NCBI RefSeq assembly: GCF_900187125.1
Contig: NZ_LT906468.1
Coordinates: 3,472,001 to 3,536,000, forward strand
Source of the DNA: Sphingobacterium mizutaii
GTDB lineage: Bacteria; Bacteroidota; Bacteroidia; Sphingobacteriales; Sphingobacteriaceae
Reading direction: 5' to 3'
Length of the DNA stretch: 64,000 nt
Every line of letters starts with the position of its first letter. Position 1 is the first letter of the stretch. Both the position numbers and the translations under genes were made by a program. Below, piece by piece: positions 28,073-38,464 of this stretch. Below the pieces are notes generated by a model. It ran no database searches. It had not been told where the DNA came from and worked only from the letters and a program-made list of their open reading frames with translations.

Positions 28073-29776
28073 TTAATCTACATTATCGTGTAGGAAAGAG
28101 TTGTTTGGTCTGATTTCAGTCTCACCATCATCAAAAGATAGGGTGAAACGGGAAACCTGAGACTCGGATGAATGAGGCACATCGTCTAATGTTTTTTGCT
28201 TTCTTTTGTAAGCAGGCTCATTCTCAAGCTCTTGAAGACCATTTGAAGACTTCAATTTCATGCTCAACTCTTTCAAACGAAGGATACGTTCCTTGGTTTT
28301 CAACAATTGATCTTCGAAATTGCTTTCTTCTTTCTTAGCTTCTTCCAACTCGATTTCAGCTTTTGGCTGAGCTACTTCGTTCACCGGTTCTGGAGTTGGC
28401 TCTTCCTTCTCTTCAGCAGGCTTGTATGTATCAAATACAGTAGGCAACTTGAACTCGAACAAAGAAGGAGAAGTTTTCAATTCAAATCCGTGTGGATTTG
28501 CATCTTCTTCAATTTCTTCCACATCAGAGTTATCATCTAATTCCAATGTATGGCGAACGATTTGGGAATCGTTTTTCTCCACGGCATTTGCTTGAGCAGC
28601 TACTGCTGCCTTGTTTGAAAACAAATCGCTCTGTGGAGCTTGATTCGTAGGGGTATCCACTGGAGTACTAGGCTTTACGAAAGCACTGGCTTCAGTATTG
28701 GTTCTATCCACGAATTGATTGGTAGTTACCGGTTTTACGAAAGCTGAAGTCGACACCTCAGGAGTCAAAGGAATGGCAATCTTTTCCATTTCTTTTTCCT
28801 TCACGCGCTCTTCAGAAGTTTGAAAACCAGTTGCTATTATAGTTACTGAAAGTTCCTCTTCGTAGTTTGCATCGATACAGTTACCCCAGATTAAGTCAGC
28901 CGAAAGACCAGCTTTTTCTTGGATGTAATCCGTAATGATCGCAACCTCATCCATTGTTACCTCACGAGTACCGGAAGTAATGTTCAATAAGATGTAACGA
29001 GCACCTTCAATTTCATTGTCTTTTAATAATGGTGATGCCAACGCACCAGTTACAGCATCTAATGCACGTTGTTCACCTGTTGCCACGGCATTACCCATGA
29101 TCGCAACACCAGAATCGTTCATTACGGTACGAACGTCCTTGAAATCGACGTTTACATATCCAGGGATGGTGATGATTTCTGCTATACCTTTGGCCGCAGT
29201 GGTCAAGATATCATCTGCCTTAGCAAATGCAGCAGTCATCGTCAAGTTCCCGAAGATTTCGCGCAAACGGTCGTTTGAAATAACTAAATAAGAGTCAACG
29301 TATTTGCGAAGTTCTCCCAAACCGTCTTCTGCTTGCATACGACGACGTTTACCTTCGAATGTGAATGGAGTTGTAACGATCGCAACGGTCAAGATTCCTA
29401 ATTCCTTCGCTGCCTTAGCAAGCACCGGACTAGCTCCAGTACCAGTACCACCACCCATTCCTGCAGTAATGAAAAGCATCTTTGTATTGGTACCCAACAT
29501 ACGTTTGATATCCTCAATACTTTCGATGGCTGAGTTTTCACCAACATCAGGATCAGCGCCAGCACCCATACCTTCTGTAAGACTCGCTCCCAATTGCACC
29601 TTATTTGGAATAGGGCTTAGTTCCAAAGCTTGCGCATCCGTATTGCAAACTATGAAATCCACACCACTAATTCCCTGCTTATACATGTGATTGACTGCGT
29701 TTCCGCCGCCCCCACCTACACCAATTACCTTGATAATTGATGAGTTCTCCTTTAACATTTCAAATTGTATCGACAT
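28073..29776 (-). CDS. ftsZ: cell division GTPase FtsZ
   Basis: FtsZ is the tubulin-like GTPase that forms the division ring. The 567-residue protein carries the tubulin signature GMGGGTGTGAS at 106-116 and the catalytic T7 loop NVDFKD at about 209-214. The GTPase core ends near residue 325. The remaining 240 residues are a Glu/Pro/Thr-rich linker, much longer than the E. coli one (383 residues in total), with a possible terminal peptide (NNSFLHDNVD) for binding FtsA. It is last in the cluster, separated from ftsA by 141 bp containing a hairpin. Confidence 0.97.
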   Translation of the reverse strand: MSIQFEMLKENSSIIKVIGVGGGGGNAVNHMYKQGISGVDFIVCNTDAQALELSPIPNKVQLGASLTEGMGAGADPDVGENSAIESIEDIKRMLGTNTKMLFITAGMGGGTGTGASPVLAKAAKELGILTVAIVTTPFTFEGKRRRMQAEDGLGELRKYVDSYLVISNDRLREIFGNLTMTAAFAKADDILTTAAKGIAEIITIPGYVNVDFKDVRTVMNDSGVAIMGNAVATGEQRALDAVTGALASPLLKDNEIEGARYILLNITSGTREVTMDEVAIITDYIQEKAGLSADLIWGNCIDANYEEELSVTIIATGFQTSEERVKEKEMEKIAIPLTPEVSTSAFVKPVTTNQFVDRTNTEASAFVKPSTPVDTPTNQAPQSDLFSNKAAVAAQANAVEKNDSQIVRHTLELDDNSDVEEIEEDANPHGFELKTSPSLFEFKLPTVFDTYKPAEEKEEPTPEPVNEVAQPKAEIELEEAKKEESNFEDQLLKTKERILRLKELSMKLKSSNGLQELENEPAYKRKQKTLDDVPHSSESQVSRFTLSFDDGETEIRPNNSFLHDNVD

Positions 29777-29870
29777 ATATTTTATCCTATTTAATTCTTC
29801 ATCAAGCCTTTACGTTAACACAACGCAAGTCAACAATTCTAATGTAATATTACCAAATTCTTAACAAGAG

Positions 29871-29898
29871 TTTTCCACATTTGTTAAAATGTGGAAAA
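29871..29898. promoter_or_regulatory. perfect hairpin in the ftsA-ftsZ gap
   Basis: TTTTCCACATTT (29871-29882), loop GTTA, then AAATGTGGAAAA (29887-29898): a 12-bp perfect stem inside the only large gap of the cluster. No T-run follows on the ftsZ-ward strand, so it looks more like an RNA-processing, stability or protein-binding site than a full terminator. Confidence 0.6.
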
Positions 29899-29917
29899 AA
29901 CAAGCTGATGTTGATAA

Positions 29918-31300
29918 TTATTTCTTACCGATGAAAGTGTCGTCGTCTATATCCGCTCCATCTTTGATCCAATCGCCTAAAAAACGAGTCAACCACCCTT
30001 CTTTTTTGTTTTGACCTTCCGCTATTTCTTTAACGCCTTCTTTCACTTTTACGTGTGTAGTAGCCGTCTTTTTGATGAATTTTTCCTCATTTCTTTTCTC
30101 TTCCTCTTCGATCGACTGAATCCCTTTGATCAACAATCCGATACCTGTTGCGTACAATGGGCTTTTCAATTCTTCGAAAGCCTGCTTGTTCAACATATCG
30201 GTTTTTGCAAGGTATTCATTCGGGTAGCCAATGCGGCAATCGATTCCTGTGATATACTCTACCAACTGAACCAAATGCTTCAATTGCGCACCACCTCCAG
30301 TGATCACGATCCCGGCAATCAATTTGTCTTCATAACCTGAAGATTTGATTTCATAGAACACGTGCTCAATGATCTCTTCCATTCTCGCTTGAATGATATA
30401 TGCTAAGTTCTTTACAGAAATCTCTTTAGCTTCCCTTCCTCTAATACCAGGTACACAGATAACCTCGTTTTCTTTGTTCTCATCTGCTAAAGCTGATCCG
30501 TATCTTACTTTCAATTGCTCTGCTTGATTGCGTAACACGGCACAACCTTGACGGATATCTTCCGTCACGATATTTCCTCCCAAAGGAATTACTGCCGTAT
30601 GGCGGATAATACCTTCATGGAAGATTGCAACGTCTGTGGTACCACCACCGATATCCACCAACACAACACCTGCAGTCTTTTCCTCTTCATCCAACACAGC
30701 CTCGGATGATGCAAGAGGTTCAAGGATCAATTCAGAAACTTCAAGATCAGAGTTGTCCACACATCTCTTGATGTTCTTGATATCGGTAACACGACCTGAG
30801 ATGATATGGAAGTTTGCTTCCACTCTTCTACCTGCCATACCGATAGGTTCTTTGATACCCGGCTCGTTGTCAATGGTAAATTCTTGTGGTAAAACATGGA
30901 TGATCTCTTCTCCCGGAGGAAGAACCAATTTGTACATGTCCGAGATCAAACGCTCGATATCTAGGCGTCCGATTTCATCATCGTCATTCTTTGTTAAAAT
31001 ACCACGGTGTTGGATACTCTTGATGTGCTGTCCGGCAATACCTACATTGACAACTTTGATGTCAACGTTGGATTGACCTTCAGCCACAGCAACAGCCTCA
31101 CGGATACTGGTCACCGTCTTCTGGATGTTGGCAACAACTCCACGATTAACGCCGGCAGACTCCGCTTTCCCTACACCTAATAACTCAACCTTGTTCGATC
31201 CACTACGACGACCTACAGTGACGCAGATCTTTGTCGTACCGATGTCCAATCCAACGATAATTGGATTTTCTTTTTCATTTTCTACAATTCTAGGTTTCAT
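29918..31300 (-). CDS. ftsA: cell division protein FtsA
   Basis: FtsA is the actin-like protein that tethers FtsZ to the membrane. The 460-residue protein has the ATP-binding phosphate-1 loop in GLDIGTTKICV (17-27) and phosphate-2 in VDIGGGTTD (215-223). The 1C region lies between them. The C-terminus has an amphipathic membrane-targeting helix (GWLTRFLGDWIKD), then an acidic tail. It follows ftsQ after 34 bp. Confidence 0.97.
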   Translation of the reverse strand: MKPRIVENEKENPIIVGLDIGTTKICVTVGRRSGSNKVELLGVGKAESAGVNRGVVANIQKTVTSIREAVAVAEGQSNVDIKVVNVGIAGQHIKSIQHRGILTKNDDDEIGRLDIERLISDMYKLVLPPGEEIIHVLPQEFTIDNEPGIKEPIGMAGRRVEANFHIISGRVTDIKNIKRCVDNSDLEVSELILEPLASSEAVLDEEEKTAGVVLVDIGGGTTDVAIFHEGIIRHTAVIPLGGNIVTEDIRQGCAVLRNQAEQLKVRYGSALADENKENEVICVPGIRGREAKEISVKNLAYIIQARMEEIIEHVFYEIKSSGYEDKLIAGIVITGGGAQLKHLVQLVEYITGIDCRIGYPNEYLAKTDMLNKQAFEELKSPLYATGIGLLIKGIQSIEEEEKRNEEKFIKKTATTHVKVKEGVKEIAEGQNKKEGWLTRFLGDWIKDGADIDDDTFIGKK

Positions 31301-31334
31301 ATGCTGTGTTTGATGCTGTATGTAATTTTGTTTC

Positions 31335-32165
31335 TTAAATCTTCTTGTTAATTTTCATTTGTAGGCTATCGATAAACCAATCGCCTTTGCGTTCGCAGAC
31401 AATCTGTCCGCTGTATTTCACATTCACTTTGCTATATGCATCGGATCCCACCTTCGGAAGGATATGTGTATAAAACTTCTTCAATCGGTCCAATTTGTAA
31501 CTTAAAGAGTCCGCATTGCCGATGATTAGCTGCTGGCTACCCACTCTAGGAACAATCTCGATATCCTTTTCATCGTTGACATAAAGCTGGACGATCTGGT
31601 TGCTCCAAAGCTCATCGGTTTTGGTCTCTTCAACGATTTTCACCAAGTCCTTCACCAATTGGCTGTTTACAGGCTCCAATGATTTTTTGTAGCCCTCTTT
31701 GATATTTCCATTGGCAACCATCACATGTGGCACATACTTCAAAGTCACCGGGATCTTATTGCCTTTCGAGTCTACATAAAACTCTTGTCCGCCTTGATTG
31801 ATAATCCTTACAACAACCTCGCGCTGTTGAACTGCAACTCGCATCGTTCCATCCATATCCATATGAACATCCGCATTGGATACATAAGGGGATTTCTTTA
31901 GTTCTGTTTCGATCTGTTGCAATGGCAATTGGTTCAATTGCTTGCCAACCACTGCTCCAAACTTCTCTTTGATCATCGATGAAATATCATTTTGATCAAT
32001 GAAAGTCTCTTTCCCTTCTACCATCACTTTCAGTGCGATACATTCCTGCACCTGGTCTTTCTTGTTGACCAAACTCATCAACATCCCCACTCCAACGATC
32101 GCCACTAATCCTAAGAAAAAATAGCCGACTTGACGCCATTGTATATTTCTTATTCTATTTAGCAT
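31335..32165 (-). CDS. ftsQ: cell division protein FtsQ/DivIB
   Basis: FtsQ is a bitopic divisome protein linking FtsL and FtsB to FtsA. The 276-residue protein has a short cytosolic tail, one membrane segment (VGYFFLGLVAIVGVGMLMSLV, 13-33), and a POTRA-like periplasmic region (QLPLQQIETELKKSPYVSNA). The beta domain follows. Its start overlaps the murC end by 11 bp. Sequence conservation is low in this family, so position in the cluster is important evidence. Confidence 0.9.
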   Translation of the reverse strand: MLNRIRNIQWRQVGYFFLGLVAIVGVGMLMSLVNKKDQVQECIALKVMVEGKETFIDQNDISSMIKEKFGAVVGKQLNQLPLQQIETELKKSPYVSNADVHMDMDGTMRVAVQQREVVVRIINQGGQEFYVDSKGNKIPVTLKYVPHVMVANGNIKEGYKKSLEPVNSQLVKDLVKIVEETKTDELWSNQIVQLYVNDEKDIEIVPRVGSQQLIIGNADSLSYKLDRLKKFYTHILPKVGSDAYSKVNVKYSGQIVCERKGDWFIDSLQMKINKKI

Positions 32166-33513
32166 GGTTCAATTCTTCTTTAAGTGGTTTTACCAGTTTA
32201 TCAATATCTCCAGCTCCAACAGTTACCAATAACTCTGGATCTTCTGTTCTCACGATTTCCAGAACTTCTTCTGGGCTTACTAAGCGTTTGTTGTCCAATT
32301 CGATTTTATTCAACAACCAAGTTGAATCAACACCTTCAATGGGCAATTCTCTAGCAGGATAGATTTCCATCAAAAGAAGTTCATCTGCCAATGCTAATAC
32401 CTCTGCAAAGCCATCCACGAAATCCCTAGTCCTACTGAATAAGTGCGGTTGGAAAACCACCGTTAATTTCTTATTCGGATATAGCTTTCTCATCGAGGTC
32501 AAAAATGCCCTCAATTCTTCTGGATGATGTGCATAATCATCGATGTACACATTCTTATCAGACTTCACGATATATTCAAAGCGTCTTTTCACACCTTGGA
32601 AATCCGACAATGCCGCCACGATTTTATCCGCTGAAATATCCAATAGATGGGCAACCGTAATGGCCGCTACTGCATTTTCAACATTATGCAATCCCGGAAT
32701 CCCCAAATGGATATCCTTGATCACTAAATCAGCAGAATGGTAATCAAAATAGAACTCACCATTTTCTACCCTTACATTTTCAGCATAGGCATCGCAAACC
32801 TGCTCTCTTGCATAGCTAATATCACCTGTAAATGGCAATCCTACTTTCACGATTTTCTTTCCGCCATCTACGACTCTATCCAGGAACATCTCAAAAGAAG
32901 TAATCAACTCTTGAGGGTCGCCATAGATATCCAAATGATCTGCATCCGCAGAAGTCACGATGGCAATATTAGGATGCAGGGTCAAGAAAGAGCGATCATA
33001 TTCATCGGCTTCCACCACCACTACATCATTTTCTCCAAAAAGCACGTTGTTCTGATAGTTTGTACTGATTCCGCCCAAGAATGCCGAGCAATCAAAACCA
33101 GAATGTTTCAAAACATGTGCTACCATGGTAGAAGTTGTTGTCTTTCCATGCGTACCTGAAACGGCGATAGTAAATCGGCTCGCCGAGATAAAACCTAATA
33201 CCTGAGAGCGTTTGAACAGTTCATGACCATTATCAAGAAAAAACGCTTTCAATTTAAGGTCCTTCGGAATTGCAGGAGTGAAAATAATCAGGGTCTCATC
33301 GCTTGCCGATTTAAAAGCAGCAGGAACTGAATCCACATCATCAGAATAACTGATTGGCATTCCTTCCGCTTCTAAAGTTCTGGTAAGCTCTGTGGAGGTA
33401 CGGTCATAACCAGCCACCTCACAGCCCAAACGACTAAAATAACGAGCCAATCCGCTCATGCCGATTCCGCCGATACCCAGGAGATAAACTCTTTTTATTT
33501 TGTCGATATTCAT
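32155..33513 (-). CDS. murC: UDP-N-acetylmuramate--L-alanine ligase MurC
   Basis: MurC adds L-Ala to UDP-MurNAc, the first step of the peptidoglycan stem peptide. The 452-residue protein has the nucleotide-sugar binding loop LLGIGGIGMSGLA (11-23), the Mur ligase ATP loop GTHGKTTT (120-127), EADEYDRSFL, and the C-terminal domain with DDYAHHPEE. The N-terminal GIGGIGMSG distinguishes it from other Mur ligases. It lies 3 bp after murG. Confidence 0.97.
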   Translation of the reverse strand: MNIDKIKRVYLLGIGGIGMSGLARYFSRLGCEVAGYDRTSTELTRTLEAEGMPISYSDDVDSVPAAFKSASDETLIIFTPAIPKDLKLKAFFLDNGHELFKRSQVLGFISASRFTIAVSGTHGKTTTSTMVAHVLKHSGFDCSAFLGGISTNYQNNVLFGENDVVVVEADEYDRSFLTLHPNIAIVTSADADHLDIYGDPQELITSFEMFLDRVVDGGKKIVKVGLPFTGDISYAREQVCDAYAENVRVENGEFYFDYHSADLVIKDIHLGIPGLHNVENAVAAITVAHLLDISADKIVAALSDFQGVKRRFEYIVKSDKNVYIDDYAHHPEELRAFLTSMRKLYPNKKLTVVFQPHLFSRTRDFVDGFAEVLALADELLLMEIYPARELPIEGVDSTWLLNKIELDNKRLVSPEEVLEIVRTEDPELLVTVGAGDIDKLVKPLKEELNHAK

Positions 33514-33516
33514 TTT

Positions 33517-34617
33517 CTATTTTTCTATTATACTCAATACTTCTTGTGCGATAACCTCATCCGCGTCAGCCAAGGCCAATTTCAGGATGTGTTCACCTAG
33601 TTGCCTTTGTTTGGCCTCATCTCGGAATAACCCTAGGACCGTATTCACCAACTCTTCCCTCGCTACTTGATCTTTCACCATCAATGCGGCATCTTTCTCA
33701 ACCAGGGCATTTGCATTCTTTGTCTGATGGTCATCTGCGACATTCGGCGAAGGCACCAATACCACTGGCTTTCCTACCACACATAGTTCCGATATGGTTC
33801 CTGCACCTGCTCTAGCCACGATGACATCAGCTGCGGCATAAGCATAATCCATGCGCTCTAAGAATGGCATCAACTTGATCGAGTCTGGTAATTGATCTGC
33901 TAATTCAGCATTCAATTTCTCGTAATAGTAGCTACCACATTGCCAGATCACTTGAATCCCTGCCGCTACCAACTTCTCCAGCCCTCCTTTGATGCTATCG
34001 TTCAAGGTCAATGCGCCCAAGCTTCCTCCAGTGACCAACAAAGTTTTCTTGTCCAGGTCCAATCCAAAAGCATGGATTGCTTCCTCTCGTTTACCTTCGA
34101 TAGCAACTGAAGATTTACGGATAGGATTACCGGTCAACAAGACGCGGTCCGCTGGAAAGAACCTTTCCATACCTTCATAGGCTACACAGATCTTCTTTGC
34201 CTTTGCTCCCAACTTCTTGTTAGTAACCCCGGCAAAAGAATTCTGCTCTTGGATTACGGTAGGTAATCCCATCATATTCGCCATCATCAATAATGGACCC
34301 GATGCATAACCTCCAACACCAATTGCTGCTTCCGCTTTAAAATCTTTAAGAACTTTCCTCGCCTTCCACAAGCTTTTTACCATCTTGAAGGGAAGACTAA
34401 TATTTTTAAGTAAGGACTGGCGGTTGATCCCAACGATATCCAACCCTACTATTTCATATCCCGCTGCCGGTACTCTTTCCATCTCCATCTTACCATTGGC
34501 TCCTACAAACAGGATCTCAATATCTGGAGACAGGTTTTTCAACGCATTGGCTATCGCTATCGCAGGAAAGATATGTCCTCCCGTTCCACCACCACTTATG
34601 ATTACTCGATGCGCCAT
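33517..34617 (-). CDS. murG: undecaprenyldiphospho-muramoylpentapeptide GlcNAc transferase MurG
   Basis: MurG adds GlcNAc to lipid I to form lipid II at the cytosolic face of the membrane. The 366-residue GT-B protein starts with the glycine-rich loop ISGGGTGGHIFPA (7-19) carrying catalytic His15. GGYASGP and ITNK-like QEQNSFAGVTNKKL follow, and the donor-binding region is ARAGAGTISEL. It is tightly placed between ftsW and murC. Confidence 0.97.
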   Translation of the reverse strand: MAHRVIISGGGTGGHIFPAIAIANALKNLSPDIEILFVGANGKMEMERVPAAGYEIVGLDIVGINRQSLLKNISLPFKMVKSLWKARKVLKDFKAEAAIGVGGYASGPLLMMANMMGLPTVIQEQNSFAGVTNKKLGAKAKKICVAYEGMERFFPADRVLLTGNPIRKSSVAIEGKREEAIHAFGLDLDKKTLLVTGGSLGALTLNDSIKGGLEKLVAAGIQVIWQCGSYYYEKLNAELADQLPDSIKLMPFLERMDYAYAAADVIVARAGAGTISELCVVGKPVVLVPSPNVADDHQTKNANALVEKDAALMVKDQVAREELVNTVLGLFRDEAKQRQLGEHILKLALADADEVIAQEVLSIIEK

Positions 34618-34629
34618 TCAATATTTCAA

Positions 34630-35823
34630 TTAAATTGTTCCAACCACCACTTTGCGAGGAGCCTTTGCAACTTCTTTTTCTTCTTTAACTTTCAATTCTT
34701 CCACATTACGGCTCACACTTAGGATAATCCCCAAGGCTACACTCGTAAATAAGATCGATGTTCCCCCCATACTCACTAACGGAAGTGGAACCCCGGTCAC
34801 TGGTCCAAGACCAACGGCAACCGCCATGTTTGCCAAAGCCTGAATCGTCAGACTGAAGCCCAACCCGGCTGCCAGGAACGCCCCGAAGGCCCGCGGACTT
34901 AAGGTGACAATCCGGATACATCGATACATCAATGCGATATACAGGAAGAGCAATACCGCCCCTCCAATCGTGCCATACTCTTCAATGATAATGGCAAAAA
35001 TAAAATCTGAATATGGGTGAGGTAATACGTTACGCTGAACACTGTTACCAACACCTTTACCAAACATCTCGCCCGTAGCAATCGCTATCTTGGCATTATT
35101 AGCCTGGTAGTTTTTATCATCCTGGAAGGAACCTTTTCCTTCATGCACTTCTTCTGTATTGAAGAAACCTTGAATACGGCTCAGGTAAGTAGCCCGTCTA
35201 GGTCCCATAAAGATCACCAGCATCAATAGAACCCCACCGCCCATACAAACCACCGCAATCTGTTTGAAACTGATACGACCGATCAACAGCAACAAAACAC
35301 TAACACCAAACAGCATCAAAGCTGTAGATAAGTTTGCCCATGCGATTAAAACGAACACAAAACAAACCGCTCCCATGATCGGAATAAAGGATTTCTTCAC
35401 GTCCTTGATCTCCTCTTGCTTACGGGATAACATCCTTGCCAAGAAGGTAATCAAAGCCAATTTCGCCAAATCCGAAGTCTGGAAAGTCTGATTGATCACC
35501 GGGATGGTCAACCAACGACTGGCATCATTTACCTTGCTTCCGAATACTAGGGTGTATAACAACAATGGAATCGTGACTACCATCAGCAATTTGGAAATCC
35601 CAGCATAATAGCGGTAATCCAATTTGTGTGATAGATACATCATCACTAAACCCGCCACAACTATGAAAAGGTGTTTGAATAAATAAAGTTCAGTACCCTT
35701 TCCTTCCTTGTAAGCCAAGGTTCCTACCGAGCTGTAAACAGCCAATAGTGACCAGATGGACAACAAGATCACAATGATCCAGATCCATTTATCGCCTTTT
35801 AGTTTAGAAAAAATGTATTCCAT
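34630..35823 (-). CDS. ftsW: lipid II polymerase FtsW (SEDS family)
   Basis: FtsW is the SEDS-family septal glycosyltransferase that works with the class B PBP. The 397-residue protein has about ten membrane segments and family motifs such as HPYSDFIFAIIIEEYG and GLGPVTGVPLPLVSMGGTS. The long periplasmic loop is between them. The call as FtsW rather than RodA rests on its place between murD and murG. Confidence 0.94.
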   Translation of the reverse strand: MEYIFSKLKGDKWIWIIVILLSIWSLLAVYSSVGTLAYKEGKGTELYLFKHLFIVVAGLVMMYLSHKLDYRYYAGISKLLMVVTIPLLLYTLVFGSKVNDASRWLTIPVINQTFQTSDLAKLALITFLARMLSRKQEEIKDVKKSFIPIMGAVCFVFVLIAWANLSTALMLFGVSVLLLLIGRISFKQIAVVCMGGGVLLMLVIFMGPRRATYLSRIQGFFNTEEVHEGKGSFQDDKNYQANNAKIAIATGEMFGKGVGNSVQRNVLPHPYSDFIFAIIIEEYGTIGGAVLLFLYIALMYRCIRIVTLSPRAFGAFLAAGLGFSLTIQALANMAVAVGLGPVTGVPLPLVSMGGTSILFTSVALGIILSVSRNVEELKVKEEKEVAKAPRKVVVGTI

Positions 35824-35834
35824 TGTCCTCCTAA

Positions 35835-37208
35835 TTATAAAGTCATTACTGCTTCCTTAAATTTGTCACCACGATCTTCGTAGTTCTTGAACCAGTCAAA
35901 GCTGGCACATGCTGGCGATAACAATACCGTATCACCCTTCTTAGCCAGATGCGAAGCAATCTGAACGGCATCACTCATCGATGCACTATTCACGATCACA
36001 TCTGTATCATCTTCAAAAGCTTCATGGATACGGCCAGTATCCTTTCCGATACAGATGATCGCTTTCACTTTTGACTTCACTAAGTCCTTCAACATCTCGT
36101 AGTCGTTTCCTTTATCCACACCACCCATAATCAACACGATATCTGTAGAGAAACTTTCCAAGGCATACCAAACCGAATTGACATTGGTCGCTTTAGAATC
36201 ATTGATATAATTAACCCCACCGATACAAGCTACGTGCTCCAATCTGTGTTCCACGTTTACAAAAGAACCCATGCTCTCCTTCATCGTTTGGTTTCTCAAT
36301 TCCTGAGCCTTAGCAACCAGTCCTGAAGCCATGTTGTTGTAAACATTGTGCTTGCCTTGCAGTGATAATTCTTCGATATTCATGATAAAAGCTTCTCTAT
36401 TTGGTATTAAAATGTTCAAATTCTTCTCGTCGTCCAGATACGCTCCGGTATCCACTATTCCCTCTTGTGTAAATGGCAGATGCATTGCTGCTGTAGGATG
36501 TTTCTCCAGGGCTGCCATCGTCTCCGGATCATCCTTACAATAGATAAAGTAGTCCGTCGGTCTTTGATTTTGAACCATGCGGAACTTCGATGCCACATAA
36601 TTCTCCATCTTATAATCATATCGATCTAAATGATCGGGTGTGATATTCAAGATCACGGCAACATCAGCACGGAAGTGGTACATATCATCCAGCATAAAAC
36701 TGGAGATCTCCAAAACGTAAGCATCATGTTGCTCTCTAGCTACCTGCAAGGCAAAGCTATTTCCTATATTTCCGGCTAGGCCTACATTCAAACCTGCATT
36801 CTTCAATATATGGTAAGTCAACAAAGTGGAAGTTGTCTTCCCGTTTGACCCGGTGATGCACAATAATTTGGCATCGGTATATTGAGCGGCAAACTCGATT
36901 TCCGAAATGATCGGAAGGCCTAATCCTCTTAATTCCTTTATCAATGGAGCCTTCTCTGGTATCCCAGGACTCTTCACCACTAGGTCGGCATTGATCACCG
37001 ATTCCTTTGTGTGCTGTCCCTCTTCAAATGAGATACCCTCTTTTTCCAAAGTGGCTTTATACGTATCAGCTATAGCGCCCATATCTGACACAAACACATC
37101 AAAACCCTTATCCTTTCCCAGGATTGCTGCACCAACTCCACTCTCACCTGCACCTAAAATTACTAGACGGCCAGTTTGGGGGTAATATGTATGTGCTATG
37201 TTCGGCAT
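35835..37208 (-). CDS. murD: UDP-N-acetylmuramoylalanine--D-glutamate ligase MurD
   Basis: MurD adds D-Glu to UDP-MurNAc-L-Ala. The 457-residue protein has the N-terminal loop LVILGAGESGVGAA, the ATP loop GSNGKTT (120-126), NITPDHLDRY in the central domain, and NDSKATN in the C-terminal domain. It is 6 bp from mraY and 11 bp from ftsW. Confidence 0.97.
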   Translation of the reverse strand: MPNIAHTYYPQTGRLVILGAGESGVGAAILGKDKGFDVFVSDMGAIADTYKATLEKEGISFEEGQHTKESVINADLVVKSPGIPEKAPLIKELRGLGLPIISEIEFAAQYTDAKLLCITGSNGKTTSTLLTYHILKNAGLNVGLAGNIGNSFALQVAREQHDAYVLEISSFMLDDMYHFRADVAVILNITPDHLDRYDYKMENYVASKFRMVQNQRPTDYFIYCKDDPETMAALEKHPTAAMHLPFTQEGIVDTGAYLDDEKNLNILIPNREAFIMNIEELSLQGKHNVYNNMASGLVAKAQELRNQTMKESMGSFVNVEHRLEHVACIGGVNYINDSKATNVNSVWYALESFSTDIVLIMGGVDKGNDYEMLKDLVKSKVKAIICIGKDTGRIHEAFEDDTDVIVNSASMSDAVQIASHLAKKGDTVLLSPACASFDWFKNYEDRGDKFKEAVMTL

Positions 37209-37214
37209 CTTCTA

Positions 37215-38459
37215 CTATCTTACTTTTAATGTGACAATGGTCAAAATGGCCAGCATGATCGACACAATCACAAATCGTGTCACGATCTTGGACTCATGGT
37301 AACCTTTCTTCTGATAATGGTGGTGCAATGGTGACATCAGGAAGATCCTTCTGCCCTCACCGTATTTCTTCTTGGTATACTTGAAGTAAGAAACCTGAAG
37401 GATAACCGATAGATTCTCAATCAAGAAAATACCACACAACACCGGAATCAATAATTCTTTACGGATCAGGATCGCGAAAGCAGCAATGATACCACCGATC
37501 GCCAAACTTCCTGTATCACCCATAAACACTTGTGCAGGGTAGGCATTGTACCAAAGGAAACCTGTACAGGCTCCAACAAATGCACCCGCAAAAATCACCA
37601 GCTCACCCGAATTCGGGATAAACATAATGTTCAGGTAATCCGCAAAAATGATGTTACCCGACACATAGGCTAGGATAGCCAAGGTAATCCCCATAATAGC
37701 GGAGGTTCCCGTGGCGAGCCCGTCTATACCATCTGTAATATTCGCTCCATTGGAGACCGCCGTGATAATAAACACGACAACGACCAAGAAAACAAAGAAC
37801 GTAGCCAAAGGGCTATTGACACCGAATACGTCCAATACTTTGGCGTAATCGAACTCATTGTTTTTGTAAAATGGAATGTTTGTCTTTGTAGACTTCACAT
37901 TCTCAGCATAAGTCTTCTCGCCAGTTGATGGATTGATAATCACTTCCACTGGTTTTGAAGAAGTTGGATTTGCTACCTGTTGTCTTGCAACAATCTCAGG
38001 ATGGAAATACATAGTAATCGCGATCAGCACACCTAATCCTACCTGACCAATCACCTTAAACTTCCCAGCCAATCCTTCTTTATTCTTACGGAATACTTTG
38101 ATGTAGTCATCCAAGAATCCGATTGCACCCATCCAGATCGTCGTAATGATCATCAGGATGATGTAGATATTATCCAGTTTTGCAAAGAGCAATGTTGGAA
38201 TCAAGATACCGGCGATAATGATCAGTCCACCCATGGTCGGGGTTCCTTGCTTTTTTTTCTCACCTTCCAATCCTAAATCGCGGATGGTCTCTCCAACTTG
38301 TTTTTGGTGCAGTAAGCGAATCAATCGGCTACCGAATACCGTGGTGATGATTAACGAAAGGATAACTGCCATGGCTGTACGAAACGAGATATATTGGAAT
38401 AATCCAGCACCAGGAATATGGACGTGCTCGTTAAGCCAAGTGAATAAATAGTAAAGCAT
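37215..38459 (-). CDS. mraY: phospho-MurNAc-pentapeptide transferase MraY
   Basis: MraY makes lipid I from UDP-MurNAc-pentapeptide and undecaprenyl phosphate in the inner membrane. The 414-residue protein has about ten membrane segments. The catalytic Asp pair is in GFLDDYIKV (Asp117-Asp118), and [13 protein letters not shown] and the HHHY-like LHHHYQKKG are conserved. Compared with the roughly 360 residues of E. coli MraY, there is a hydrophilic insertion at about 155-205 ([20 protein letters not shown] and onward). Confidence 0.97.
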   Translation of the reverse strand: MLYYLFTWLNEHVHIPGAGLFQYISFRTAMAVILSLIITTVFGSRLIRLLHQKQVGETIRDLGLEGEKKKQGTPTMGGLIIIAGILIPTLLFAKLDNIYIILMIITTIWMGAIGFLDDYIKVFRKNKEGLAGKFKVIGQVGLGVLIAITMYFHPEIVARQQVANPTSSKPVEVIINPSTGEKTYAENVKSTKTNIPFYKNNEFDYAKVLDVFGVNSPLATFFVFLVVVVFIITAVSNGANITDGIDGLATGTSAIMGITLAILAYVSGNIIFADYLNIMFIPNSGELVIFAGAFVGACTGFLWYNAYPAQVFMGDTGSLAIGGIIAAFAILIRKELLIPVLCGIFLIENLSVILQVSYFKYTKKKYGEGRRIFLMSPLHHHYQKKGYHESKIVTRFVIVSIMLAILTIVTLKVR

Positions 38460-38464
38460 GCAGT

